Shown here piece by piece: positions 9,275-17,857 of a stretch of 64,000 nt of DNA. Numbering within the stretch: the first letter of the stretch is position 1; the number at the start of each line of letters is the position of its first letter. Location: positions 2,480,001 to 2,544,000 of the forward strand of contig OZ244154.1 of assembly GCA_965216335.1 (NCBI GenBank), given 5' to 3'. The DNA comes from JAHEJE01 sp965216335 (lineage in GTDB: Bacteria; Pseudomonadota; Alphaproteobacteria; Rhizobiales; Aestuariivirgaceae). The translations under genes were made by a program, and so were the position numbers. Under the pieces are notes generated by a model. That model saw nothing but the letters and a program-made list of their open reading frames with translations, did not search any database and was not told the origin of the DNA.

Positions 9275-10807
9275 TCAGGCTGCAAAGTTCTTCGAGAACG
9301 TGTCAGCAGCCTGCTTCAGCGCCTCGCTGCTGTCGTCGGACAGTTCCTTCTCGGTCCGGATGGTTTCCAGCAGTTCGCCGTGGTTCTCGCGCATGTGGCG
9401 CAGGAAGCCCTGCTCGAAGGCGCCGACCTGGCTGACGTCGATGCCGTCCAGATAGCCGTTCACGCCGCAATAGATCACCACCACCTGCTCTTCGGTCTTG
9501 AGCGGCGAGAACTGCGGCTGTTTGAGCAGTTCGGTGAGCCGCGCACCGCGGTTCAGCAGGCGCTGGGTGGCCGCATCGAGGTCGGAACCGAACTGGGCGA
9601 AGGCGGCCATTTCACGATACTGGGCCAGCTCGCCCTTGATCTTGCCGGCAACCTGCTTCATCGCCTTGACCTGGGCCGCCGATCCAACGCGCGACACCGA
9701 CAGGCCGACGTTCACCGCCGGGCGGATGCCCTGATAGAACAGATCGGTTTCCAGGAAGATCTGGCCGTCGGTGATCGAGATCACGTTGGTCGGGATGTAG
9801 GCCGACACGTCGTTGGCCTGGGTTTCGATGACCGGCAGCGCGGTCAGCGACCCGGCGCCATTGTCTTCGTTGAGCTTGGCGGCGCGCTCCAGCAGCCGCG
9901 AGTGCAGGTAGAACACGTCGCCCGGATAGGCCTCGCGTCCCGGCGGGCGGCGCAGCAGCAGCGACATCTGGCGGTAGGCCACGGCCTGCTTGGACAGATC
10001 GTCATAGCCGATCAGCGCGTGCATGCCGTTATCGCGGAAGTATTCGCCCATGGTGCAGCCGGCGAACGGGGCCAGGTACTGCAGCGGGGCCGGGTCGGAC
10101 GCCGTGGCGGCGACGATGATCGAATATTCCAGAGCGCCGTTGTCTTCCAGCACCTTGACGAACTGGGCGACGGTGGACCGCTTCTGGCCGCAGGCCACGT
10201 AGACGCAGTACAGCTTGTCGTTCTCCGGGCCGTTCACGTGGATCGGTTTCTGGTTGAGGATGGTGTCGAGGATGACGGCGGTCTTGCCGGTCTGGCGGTC
10301 GCCGATCACCAGCTCGCGCTGGCCGCGGCCGACCGGGATCAGTGCGTCGATGGCCTTCAGGCCGGTCGACATCGGCTCGTGCACCGACTTGCGCGGAATG
10401 ATGCCCGGCGCCTTGACGTCGACGCGCGCCCGCTGCGTCGCCTTGATCGGCCCCTTGCCGTCGAGCGGATTGCCGAGCGGGTCGACGACGCGGCCGAGCA
10501 GCTCCTTGCCGACCGGCACTTCGACGATGTTGCCGGTCCGCTTGACCGTGTCGCCTTCCTTGATGTCGCGGTCGGAGCCGAAGATAACCACACCGACATT
10601 GTCAACCTCCAGGTTGAGCGCCATGCCGGCGATGCCGCCGGGGAACTCGACCAGCTCGCCGGCCTGCACGTTGTCGAGGCCGTAGACGCGGGCGATGCCG
10701 TCGCCCACCGACAGCACCTGGCCGATCTCGGACACTTCGGCTTCCTTGCCGAAGCCCTTGATCTGCTGTTTCAGAATGGAAGAAATTTCGGCGGCACGGA
10801 TATCCAT
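9275..10807 (-). CDS. atpA: F1F0 ATP synthase subunit alpha
   Basis: The non-catalytic nucleotide-binding alpha subunit, 510 residues. The P-loop GDRQTGKT is at residues 169-176, the N-terminal helix IRAAEISSILKQQI contacts the delta subunit, and the family signature PAVNVGLSVSRVGS is present. Its ATG overlaps the atpH stop by one base (TGATG), implying translational coupling. Full length with no anomaly. Confidence 0.98.
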   Translation of the reverse strand: MDIRAAEISSILKQQIKGFGKEAEVSEIGQVLSVGDGIARVYGLDNVQAGELVEFPGGIAGMALNLEVDNVGVVIFGSDRDIKEGDTVKRTGNIVEVPVGKELLGRVVDPLGNPLDGKGPIKATQRARVDVKAPGIIPRKSVHEPMSTGLKAIDALIPVGRGQRELVIGDRQTGKTAVILDTILNQKPIHVNGPENDKLYCVYVACGQKRSTVAQFVKVLEDNGALEYSIIVAATASDPAPLQYLAPFAGCTMGEYFRDNGMHALIGYDDLSKQAVAYRQMSLLLRRPPGREAYPGDVFYLHSRLLERAAKLNEDNGAGSLTALPVIETQANDVSAYIPTNVISITDGQIFLETDLFYQGIRPAVNVGLSVSRVGSAAQVKAMKQVAGKIKGELAQYREMAAFAQFGSDLDAATQRLLNRGARLTELLKQPQFSPLKTEEQVVVIYCGVNGYLDGIDVSQVGAFEQGFLRHMRENHGELLETIRTEKELSDDSSEALKQAADTFSKNFAA

Positions 10808-11367
10808 CAGCCAACCCCTTTCATGGAAACCTTGAGGTTTTGCAGTTTAGTACGAAGCGAGTTGTCGACCATGCGCGAGCCGACCTTGACGATCAGGCCG
10901 CCGAGGATCGACGGATCAATCTTTGTCGCAAGCTGAACGTCGCGCCCGACCGAGGCCTTGAGCGCGTTTTTCAGCTTGGTCATCTGAGCGGCGGTCAGCT
11001 TTTCCGCCGAGGTCACTTCCGCCGTCACCTCGCCGCGCGCATCGGCAACCAGCGCGCGATAGGCGGAAATCATGTCCGAGACGGCAAAAAGCCGGCGGTT
11101 GGACGCCGCCAGCCTGATGAAATTGGCCGCCAGGCCGGAAATCCGGGCCTTGGCGAGAATGGCATCGATGGCACTGAGCTGCTCCTCGGCGCCGAACACC
11201 GGCGAGCGCACCAGGCGCCGCAAGTCATCCGAGCCGTCCAACAGCGCCTGAAACCGGTCCAGATGTCCGGCGACGGCATCGACCGATCTGGCCTCGCTGG
11301 CCAGCTCGAAAAGCGCCGTCGCATAGCGCCCCGGCATGCCTGAAACAGTGTGTTCTTTGGCGGTCAC
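10807..11367 (-). CDS. atpH: F1F0 ATP synthase subunit delta
   Basis: The peripheral-stalk delta (OSCP) subunit, 186 residues from the GTG at 11367. The N-terminal six-helix domain starts at GMPGRYATALFELA, and the C-terminal part has the GGLIVKVGSRMVDNSLRTKL signature. I chose GTG at 11367 (AAGG just upstream) because the protein then has the usual family length; the ATG of MPGRYAT, nine codons in, is an alternative, and the longer open frame to 11421 lacks homology. It is the first gene of the operon, so the promoter should lie in the gap upstream. Confidence 0.93.
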   Translation of the reverse strand: MTAKEHTVSGMPGRYATALFELASEARSVDAVAGHLDRFQALLDGSDDLRRLVRSPVFGAEEQLSAIDAILAKARISGLAANFIRLAASNRRLFAVSDMISAYRALVADARGEVTAEVTSAEKLTAAQMTKLKNALKASVGRDVQLATKIDPSILGGLIVKVGSRMVDNSLRTKLQNLKVSMKGVG

Positions 11368-11641
11368 GACCTTGGGTTCTCGTTTAGCGTTGCGAGTTAC
11401 ACGTCCCTGAAACCAGCACAAGACGTCAACTCATTGATATTTTTGGCGAAAATTTCCGCTCCCGATGGCCGAGAGTTGTCAACCCCGCTCAGCCGGGCTG
11501 ACCACTATCACAAGCCATTGTTGGGCGCAAGCAACCAAGCCCGCCAGATTGCCGCAATCACGGGAAAGATTGGACTGCAGCCGACCGCTTCGTTCCTATT
11601 CGAAGATGCTCTGCCGCAAAGCTGCAGAACGGAACCGAAAG
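11368..11641. other. Gap upstream of atpH; probable atp promoter region
   Basis: No gene was recognised. On the minus strand a TTGACG hexamer (11429-11424) lies about 57 bases before the atpH start and could be a -35 element, but no convincing -10 follows at normal spacing, so the promoter call is weak. Small open frames here have no recognisable similarity. Confidence 0.3.
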
Positions 11642-11745
11642 AACGTACATAGGAATGCCCGCCTGACATCGAAGGGTCGAGAGGATCTTGTCCGTCGCCT
11701 AGAGCAGGGAGAAGGTGCTTGCATCCTGGCTCCATACGATCGTCC
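11642..11745 (+). pseudogene. Remnant of an IS481-like transposase N-terminus
   Basis: The plus-strand frame encodes NVHRNARLTSKGREDLVRR, which closely resembles the conserved start of IS481-family transposases (NVHKNARLTPxGRxxLVxR). The original initiator appears changed to AAG at 11639. After about 25 residues the similarity stops, and there is no DDE domain or helix-turn-helix continuation in any frame. It is a decayed fragment and cannot be functional. It suggests this gene-poor zone has collected transposition debris. Confidence 0.5.
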
Positions 11746-11759
11746 ATGAAATATATTAC

Positions 11760-11788
11760 TTGACACAAAAGAACAAAGCATGTACATA
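11760..11788 (+). promoter_or_regulatory. Near-consensus sigma-70 promoter
   Basis: TTGACA at 11760-11765, a 17-base spacer, and TACATA at 11783-11788. It points into the repeat-rich region. About 150 bases downstream, AAAGGAGGT precedes an ATG at 11935, but that frame runs into hairpin repeats and has no recognisable product. It may be a relic of the transposase remnant or drive a non-coding transcript. Confidence 0.4.
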
Positions 11789-12138
11789 CGGTGCTACCCG
11801 CAGCCCTGCGTCTTGCAGAGGGAAACGTACGACCCATCTCTTACGGCGGCGGCGGGAGCGGTTCTGGAGCATGTGGGCGGCGCCTGGTTGGACAGGAGAA
11901 ACCGATCGCCCCGGTAAAGGAGGTGTCAGCGAAGATGAGCAGGCTTGCACAGATTAAGGCCGTTCGTCGTGTTGGCGCCGATGGACCTGAGCCATGTTCC
12001 AGCATCCGGTGTGCGCCCCCTGCCGGAAACGGCAGGCGTCTATCCAAGGCGTCCGGTGGTGAAAGGCCCGGTCGGTCTGTTGTTCAGGCCAGGCCCAAGC
12101 AGCCGAACGATGAGCGCGTACACCTGGCGATTTGCCAG

Positions 12139-12525
12139 CCGGGCAACCGGTTTCGGAAGGCGCCGTCAGGCACCCTCCCTGCGTGGCAGGACAAGCAAAG
12201 CGGCTTAGCTTTGCGCCAGTCCGTGAACGCACGCTCTTGCGGAGGCAAGAGCGGAAACCAAAAACCCAACCGGGTAACCGGTTTCGGGCGGGCGCCGTCA
12301 GGCACCCTCCCTGCGTGGCAGGACAAGCAAAGCGGCTTAGCTTTGCGCCAGTCCGTGAACGCACGCTCTTGCGGAGGCAAGAGCGGAAACCAAAAACCCA
12401 GCCGGGTAACCGGTTTCGGGAGATGCCGCATGGCACCCTCCCTGCGTGGCAGGGCAAGCATTGCGAAGCAATGCGCCAGCCCGCGAACGCACGCTCTTGC
12501 GGACGCAAGAGCGGAAACCAATAAA
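12139..12525. repeat. Family E: three tandem ~131 bp units with conserved hairpins
   Basis: Units start near 12141, 12272 and 12404 (period 131-132 bp). Each has a hairpin GCAAAGC/GCTTTGC (12195-12214 in unit 1) and a second hairpin GCTCTTGC/GCAAGAGC (12233-12252). In unit 3 the first stem is GCATTGC/GCAATGC (12458-12474): two base pairs changed on both sides and the stem is kept. A GGTAACCGGTTTCGG block starts each unit. The frames through it are shadows. The pattern suggests selection or replication through a hairpin form. Confidence 0.75.
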
Positions 12526-12564
12526 CCCGAAGGCGGAACGCCTTAAGGGTATGTAACAGACCGT

Positions 12565-12648
12565 GACGGAATGCCGGGCCGGGCGGCAGCCTATCCCCTT
12601 TCCTTTCCATAGAGACGTCTCATGCCGACCGACATACGGCATTCCGTC
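12565..12648. repeat. Spaced inverted repeat
   Basis: GACGGAATGCCG (12565-12576) and CGGCATTCCGTC (12637-12648) are perfect complements 60 bases apart. A GAGACGTCTC palindrome lies between them at about 12612. No gene was recognised. Confidence 0.45.
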
Positions 12649-12774
12649 TTTCCCTGAAGTTTCATGCGCGGACGTCACGCCGTGTCAGGTGCGAAGCCGT
12701 GCCCAAAGCCCTCTCCTCTCGCGGCAGGGCTATCGCAAATGCCGGTGATGAAATCTGATTGGCAGCACAATCTT

Positions 12775-13157
12775 GCCGTCCTCGGGCTTGACCCGAGAAT
12801 CCAGGAAGCCACTTGCGCTGAAATTCGCTGCACTCTGGGTCCTCGGGTCAAGCCCACTGCTGTCCGGTTTAGCGATGAATGCTCCTTCCCCCAGAAAGGG
12901 GGAAGAGCCTGCCCCCGGCTTGAACGGGGGTCGGGATGGGGGTTGATGGCGGTGCAATTCGGCAACGATTTCAATCCTTTGCACCGCCATCAATCCCCAC
13001 CCTAACCCTCCCCTTTTCTAGGGGAGGGAATGCCCGAGAGCCAACCTGAAATCAGGTCGGAGCTTGTTGGGGTGCATGCAACTATCCAATACAATGGAAG
13101 AAATGTGCTTTCACCCAATGTTAAACCGGACAGCAGTGGGTCAAGCCCGAGGACGGC
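12775..13157. repeat. Composite repeat family C, copy 1
   Basis: 383 bp composite bounded by GCCGTCCTCGGGCTTGACCC and its complement at 13138-13157. It contains several hairpins, including TTCCCCC/GGGGGAA (about 12889-12909), CCCCC/GGGGG (about 12913-12930) and CCCTCCCC/GGGGAGGG (about 13010-13030). A long central inverted repeat, TTGATGGCGGTGCAA (12944-) with TTGCACCGCCATCAA, is also present. A ~75 bp piece bounded by the common CTTGACCCGAG motif sits only in the left arm. Much of it recurs, inverted, at 31967-32327. Confidence 0.75.
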
Positions 13158-13460
13158 AGAAAACAAAGTACTAGTCCAATTACGATAGCCGCCACTCGCA
13201 GGCCCAAACGGAGGGGCCCGCGGTCCGAAGAGCCGTGGGAGGATGAAAGGGCCGGCGGTGCAATCAACGCCGTCCCAGCCAACCCGCACCGCCCACCCCC
13301 TCACCCTAACCCTCTCCCGCGAGGGAGAGGGAACGATGTTCCCGCACGAGGACAGATCCGCATCCGAACGAGCTGGCCGATCACGACGTCAAACCTCGGC
13401 ATTGGCGGTACAGCTACCAGAGCGAAATCCGGACGGAAAACCGCAGCCCCTGTCGCCTGC
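13158..13460. other. Gap with a short hairpin, no gene seen
   Basis: The only clear structure is the perfect hairpin CCCTCTCCC-GCGA-GGGAGAGGG at 13310-13331, a common type of intergenic palindrome. Open frames here are short, proline- or arginine-rich and unconvincing. Confidence 0.5.
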
Positions 13461-15986
13461 TCAATACAGCCCGCGCAGCAGCCGGTCGATGTAATCCAGC
13501 TCGATGCGCGGGCGCTGGGGGTTGTTGGCGCGTGAACGCAGGGTTTCGAGGATCCTGCGGGCCCGCTCCACCGCCGCCTCGCTGGGCACGATGTTGCGGT
13601 CCGGCCCGAAGTCCTCGCCGCTGCGCGCCATCGGCCGGCCGAGCGGGTCGTCGCGATTGCCGCGCGCCCGGCCGTCGCGGCCGGTGCTGTCGGCGGTGCC
13701 GGTGCCCTGCTGCTGCATCTGCCGGGCCATGCTCTGGGCGCCCTCGCGCAGTCCCTGCATCGCCTCGCCCTGGCTGGACAGCGCGTTTGGCTTGTCGCCT
13801 TCGCGCAGCGCCCCTTCGGCGTCGCGCATCGCGCCTTGCGAGCGCTCCAGTCCGCCGGGTGCCTGCATGCCCTGCTGGCCGAGCTGCTGCATCATCTGGT
13901 CCAGCATGCGTTCCAGCGAGCGCTGCTGGTTGGCCAGGCTGTCCTGCCGGTCACCCTGTTCGCCCTGGCGGCCGCGGCTCTGCTGGCCGGGCCGCATCTG
14001 CTGGCCCGTGTCGCCGCTCTGGCCGTCCGGCATGCGGAAGGTCTCGTCCATCAGCTGCTGCTGGCGCTGCATCATCTCGCCCAGCTCGCGCATCATCTGC
14101 TGCATCGCCGAATTGCCCTGCGGCTGCGACTGCTGGGCAACGCCGGGCTGCAGATTCTTCATCAGGTTCTCGAGCTGCGACAGCATCTCCTGGGCGGCAT
14201 CGCGCGCGCCCTGGCGGGCCAGGTTCTCGATCATGTCGAGCATCTTCTGCAGGTCTTCCGACTGGATCATCCGGCTGGGATCGACCTGCTGCGGCTGCAT
14301 CTGCTCGCCGTTCTGCAGGGCCTGCTGCATCTGGCGCGCCATCGCCTCCAGATACTCGTTCAGCGCCTGGCGCATCTCGGCCATCAGTTCAGCGATCCGC
14401 TCCTGCGAGGCGCCCTCCGCCAGCGCCTTCTGCAACTCCTTGCGCAGCGCCTCCAGTTTCTTCAGGGCCTCCGACAGATCGCCGTCCTCGATCGACAGCG
14501 CCAGGTCCCACATCAGCCCGACGATCTCCTTCAGCTCGTCGGGTTCGCGCGCATCGTACAGCCGGCTGGCGACCAGCCGCATGCCCAGATAATGGCCGCT
14601 GCTCTTGATCAGCCCGTCCGGCCAGGCCATCAGCCCGGACAGCGCCCGCACGATCAGGTCGCGCTTGCCGGGCGTGCGCACCAGATTGCGCCGCAATTCG
14701 ATGACCGACCGGGCCAGGAGCTTGCGGAACTGGCGCTCGGGCAGTTTGAACACCATCGGCTCGCTGACCCCGGGCTGGCCGGCCAGGTCCTTCGCCCTGA
14801 GCCGCATTTCGACCTGCAGGCCGGCCCACGGGTGGGCCGTGAAGTCCATGTAGGCCCGGCCATCGGCGGTGCGCGGCCTGAGGCTGTGCAGGCTGACCGG
14901 CGAGGCCGGCGGCTCGAACTGCAGGGCATCGCCGCCGGCCAGAACGGCGTCGTTGCCGGCCAGCTTGAATTCCGCGCTCAGCGACTCAAGGCCGTAGTCG
15001 TCCGATGCCTCCCAGGGCACGGCAAACCCGCCGCTCGCCGTCAACGCCAGGGCGCCGGTGATGTCGATGCGCGGCGGTGCATCGGGCACGATCGAGATCG
15101 CCCACTGGCCCAGTGCCGCGCCGCCGTCGTGGACCGCCGCGTTGAGCGGCCGCTCCAGCTTGTAGCGCAATTCGTGCACGCCGCCCTTGGCCGAGGCCTT
15201 GAAAGCCTGTTCGCCAAGCGGCTCGCCGGTCTCGCCGTCATCGAGCTGCTGCGACAGCTTCAGCACCGGCGCTTCGCCGCCGTTGACCCGCACCACCAGC
15301 AGGCTGCCCTGCGGCACCAGCAGGCCGTCACCGGTCTTCTGGCGGTGCGTGGCCGCCGCACCGGTCAGCAGCACCGGTGCCTTGCCGGTATAGGCCGGCG
15401 GCGCGATCCAGGCATCGAGCTCAAGGCGCGTACCGTCATCCGCCGGCGCGCCGGCCACCCGAGCCACCCGCTGGTCCCATTGGCCCCAGGTCAGCGCACC
15501 CACGGCAATAAGCGCGATCGCCAACCCGTTACGCGTCGCATAGCTGTCGATTTCGGCCAGGCGCGAACGCGGCCAGCCGACCTTCAGACCGGCCAGCTGG
15601 CGGGCCGCACGTTCACGGTGCAGCTGCCAGATGGTCCGGCTCGACGGATCCGGGCTCGGATCGGCAAGCCGGTCGGTGAATGCGGTGGCCGGGCGATGCT
15701 TCAGACCGGAGGCCGTCTCGACCCGCCGCAGCCCGGCATCGTCATCGCGCAGCCGCAACGAAAACAGCGGCCTGAGTGCAAGGATGAAGGCCAGCGCAAA
15801 CGCTGCCATCGCGCCATAGCGCAGGCCCGGGGGCAGGACCTCGAACGCACCGAGCAGCATCACCAGCACAAAGCTGCCGGCAACCATCATTGCCGGCCAC
15901 AAAGCCGCCCACAGGTCTTCCAACCCCAGGGCCGCCTTGGCCAGGGCAATCTTGCGCTTGAGCGTTTTCGCCGGATCGTGACGCAT
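13461..15986 (-). CDS. TIGR02302 / DUF4175 family large membrane-anchored protein
   Basis: 841 residues from the ATG at 15986; a TTG 33 bases upstream is possible but has no better signal. Two hydrophobic segments near the N-terminus (about residues 30-50 and 60-80) and one near 150-165 anchor it. A large periplasmic region follows, and a C-terminal third very rich in Gln, Met and Arg (MQQALQNGEQMQPQQ, then QQQLMDETFRMPDGQ) is predicted to be helical or coiled. Order and length fit the alphaproteobacterial TIGR02302 family, whose function is unknown. The gene is isolated: a repeat zone lies downstream, and a caspase-like gene lies upstream on the same strand after 82 bases. Confidence 0.82.
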   Translation of the reverse strand: MRHDPAKTLKRKIALAKAALGLEDLWAALWPAMMVAGSFVLVMLLGAFEVLPPGLRYGAMAAFALAFILALRPLFSLRLRDDDAGLRRVETASGLKHRPATAFTDRLADPSPDPSSRTIWQLHRERAARQLAGLKVGWPRSRLAEIDSYATRNGLAIALIAVGALTWGQWDQRVARVAGAPADDGTRLELDAWIAPPAYTGKAPVLLTGAAATHRQKTGDGLLVPQGSLLVVRVNGGEAPVLKLSQQLDDGETGEPLGEQAFKASAKGGVHELRYKLERPLNAAVHDGGAALGQWAISIVPDAPPRIDITGALALTASGGFAVPWEASDDYGLESLSAEFKLAGNDAVLAGGDALQFEPPASPVSLHSLRPRTADGRAYMDFTAHPWAGLQVEMRLRAKDLAGQPGVSEPMVFKLPERQFRKLLARSVIELRRNLVRTPGKRDLIVRALSGLMAWPDGLIKSSGHYLGMRLVASRLYDAREPDELKEIVGLMWDLALSIEDGDLSEALKKLEALRKELQKALAEGASQERIAELMAEMRQALNEYLEAMARQMQQALQNGEQMQPQQVDPSRMIQSEDLQKMLDMIENLARQGARDAAQEMLSQLENLMKNLQPGVAQQSQPQGNSAMQQMMRELGEMMQRQQQLMDETFRMPDGQSGDTGQQMRPGQQSRGRQGEQGDRQDSLANQQRSLERMLDQMMQQLGQQGMQAPGGLERSQGAMRDAEGALREGDKPNALSSQGEAMQGLREGAQSMARQMQQQGTGTADSTGRDGRARGNRDDPLGRPMARSGEDFGPDRNIVPSEAAVERARRILETLRSRANNPQRPRIELDYIDRLLRGLY

Positions 15987-16068
15987 GGTGACAAGGATAC
16001 TAGCACACTGCGGCAGCAAAATGGGATGGCTTTGCCATCACAATCAGGTGGCTCAGTCCGGCAGCGCT

Positions 16069-17703
16069 TCAGCTTGCGCACACGATCCTGTTGTAGCCGC
16101 CGCACACCACCAGCCCGGACGGCACGCAGTATCCGCCTGAGATGTGCCGCGTCTTGGGATAAATGGCGTGCGACCAGCTCAAGGCCGTCCCGTATCCCTT
16201 GGAGCGGCACCACTGCCGCGCCGCAGCACCCTTGCAGCTCTTGAACGGACCGACACAGATATCGACCGGCACGCCGCCGATGCGCGGATTGCGGTAGGTC
16301 TTCTGGGCCGGACGGGCCGCTTTTTTGACCACCGGCTGGCGTTTGGCCGCTTTCGGCTGCTTGGCAGGTGCCGCGGGCTGTGTCTTGCGCACTACAGCCG
16401 TACACCGGCCATTGGTCTCTCGGGTGCCGGCCGGGCAGGGACACACCCGCCCGGTTCGGGCCTTCAGCATGTCAAGAATACGCTGCGTGGGCTGCTTGTC
16501 CGGCAACCGGGTCTTGCCGTAGCGGGCAAACCGCCCCAATGCCGCCGCGCTGTTGCGGCCCCACAGGCCATCGGCGGTGCCGGCGGAACAGCCAAGCCGG
16601 TTGAGTTCGGACTGCACGGCGCGCACCGTCCCGGCATCGGGAGCATCGCGCGGTTCGACAACGATCTGGCGCTCCGGCGATTTTTCTGCGTCCTGAGCTG
16701 CCGGCCCGGCCGGTGCTGGCGCCGGTGCAGATGGCTTCAGGGCCTCGAGCTGCAAACGGGCCAGTGGCGCAAAGCTGCCTTGCGGATAGCGCTTGAGATA
16801 GAGTTCAAAGAGTTCCGGACGCTCGCTGTCCTTGACCGAGTTCCAGAACGCCAGTTCGATCTGGCTGCCGGTGGCCGCCGGTGCCGCGGGCTCAACTGCG
16901 GCCACCGTGGCCTGTTGGGCTTCCCGCAGCACCAGCGGTGCGCTCAATTCGTCATAATAGGCCGGCCGCTGATCATGCCCGATCGACTTCGCCAGCCTTT
17001 GCACCTCACCACGCACGTCCTGGGCAATCTGCGCCACCGACCGGCCCGGCTGGCGCAACTTCTCGGTCAGCACCCGGGTATAGACGGACGTCGGTTCAGC
17101 GTCCTCGGCGCCCAGCTTGTCGAGGGCCAGCTGACCATAACCCGCCGAATACATCACGAAGGTGCCGGCCGGAGCAGCAGCGTAGGCCAGCCCGCGGGCG
17201 CCGCCGATACCGCGTGTTCCGGCCTGCTGAAACGGGTTGTTTCGGCAGGCATCGATGACGAACAGCCGGGTGCGGGCACCGGACCGGGCAACCTGGGCGA
17301 TCAGCCGCTGCAGCGCGACCGCCTCATACCGCACCGCATCCTTGTGGCCGCTGGCCGGCTTCGGGATATCGGCCGGCAGCAGGAAATTCTCACCGTCGAT
17401 CTCAACCCCATGGCCGGAAAAATGCACAAACGCCACATCGTCAGGCGTCAACGCCGAGGTGAACTGCGAGATCGCGATGTTGAGGGTGCGCCGGTCGGCG
17501 TTCAGAACCTGGGTGACAGCAAATCCCAACTCGCTCAATGTGGCCGCCATGGCCCTGGCATCGCCCACCGCCTTGTCCAGCTTCGGCACCGCGCCATAGC
17601 TGTCGATGCCGATGACCAGCGCCACCCGGCGCGCCTCGGCGGCTTGGGCAGCCAGCACCAGCACGGTCCAGATCGCCAATGACACAACGATGTTGCGCAA
17701 CAA
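16069..17703 (-). CDS. Secreted caspase-like (C14) protein with peptidoglycan-binding-like domain
   Basis: 544 residues from a TTG at 17703, chosen because GGAG lies eight bases upstream and the product starts with a clean signal peptide (MLRNIVVSLAIWTVLVLAAQAAEA). The longer frame to 17742 has a weak signal and no signal peptide at its end. The caspase/metacaspase p20 fold is shown by RVALVIGIDSYG, the catalytic His98 in FSGHGVE and Cys153 in VIDACRNNPF. A peptidoglycan-binding_1-like repeat (VQSELNRLGCSAGTADGLWG) lies around residues 365-400, then a basic Lys/Pro/Ala linker and a six-cysteine tail (ICVGPFKSC, QWCRSKGYG, GGYCVPSG, VVCGGYNRIVC). It is probably periplasmic or envelope-bound. 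Substrate unknown. Confidence 0.83.
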   Translation of the reverse strand: MLRNIVVSLAIWTVLVLAAQAAEARRVALVIGIDSYGAVPKLDKAVGDARAMAATLSELGFAVTQVLNADRRTLNIAISQFTSALTPDDVAFVHFSGHGVEIDGENFLLPADIPKPASGHKDAVRYEAVALQRLIAQVARSGARTRLFVIDACRNNPFQQAGTRGIGGARGLAYAAAPAGTFVMYSAGYGQLALDKLGAEDAEPTSVYTRVLTEKLRQPGRSVAQIAQDVRGEVQRLAKSIGHDQRPAYYDELSAPLVLREAQQATVAAVEPAAPAATGSQIELAFWNSVKDSERPELFELYLKRYPQGSFAPLARLQLEALKPSAPAPAPAGPAAQDAEKSPERQIVVEPRDAPDAGTVRAVQSELNRLGCSAGTADGLWGRNSAAALGRFARYGKTRLPDKQPTQRILDMLKARTGRVCPCPAGTRETNGRCTAVVRKTQPAAPAKQPKAAKRQPVVKKAARPAQKTYRNPRIGGVPVDICVGPFKSCKGAAARQWCRSKGYGTALSWSHAIYPKTRHISGGYCVPSGLVVCGGYNRIVCAS

Positions 17704-17857
17704 GACACAGTCTCCAGGAAAAGCACGGCTAGGCAATGTCATATGCCATTGGTTGACGTTGCGCAATTACCGCCGGTAAAGGTCTGTTGGCGGGCGGCTG
17801 CGGCGCTGCTAAACTCGATCGTTTATGGCAGGATATCAAACCAGACAGGACAGACAC

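Noticed and set aside
12139..12525. CRISPR array.
   Set aside because: Units are about 131 bp and near-identical throughout, with no unique spacers and no cas genes.
11935..12546. Frame starting at ATG 11935 with a strong AAAGGAGGT site.
   Set aside because: The product soon becomes a translation of the hairpin repeats and has no recognisable domain; a decayed or fortuitous frame is more likely.
13836..16244. An 802-codon plus-strand frame opposite the TIGR02302 gene, and other long antisense frames (for example over atpA, lysA, sdhA and rpoD).
   Set aside because: They are high-GC shadows of well-supported genes with no recognisable domains.
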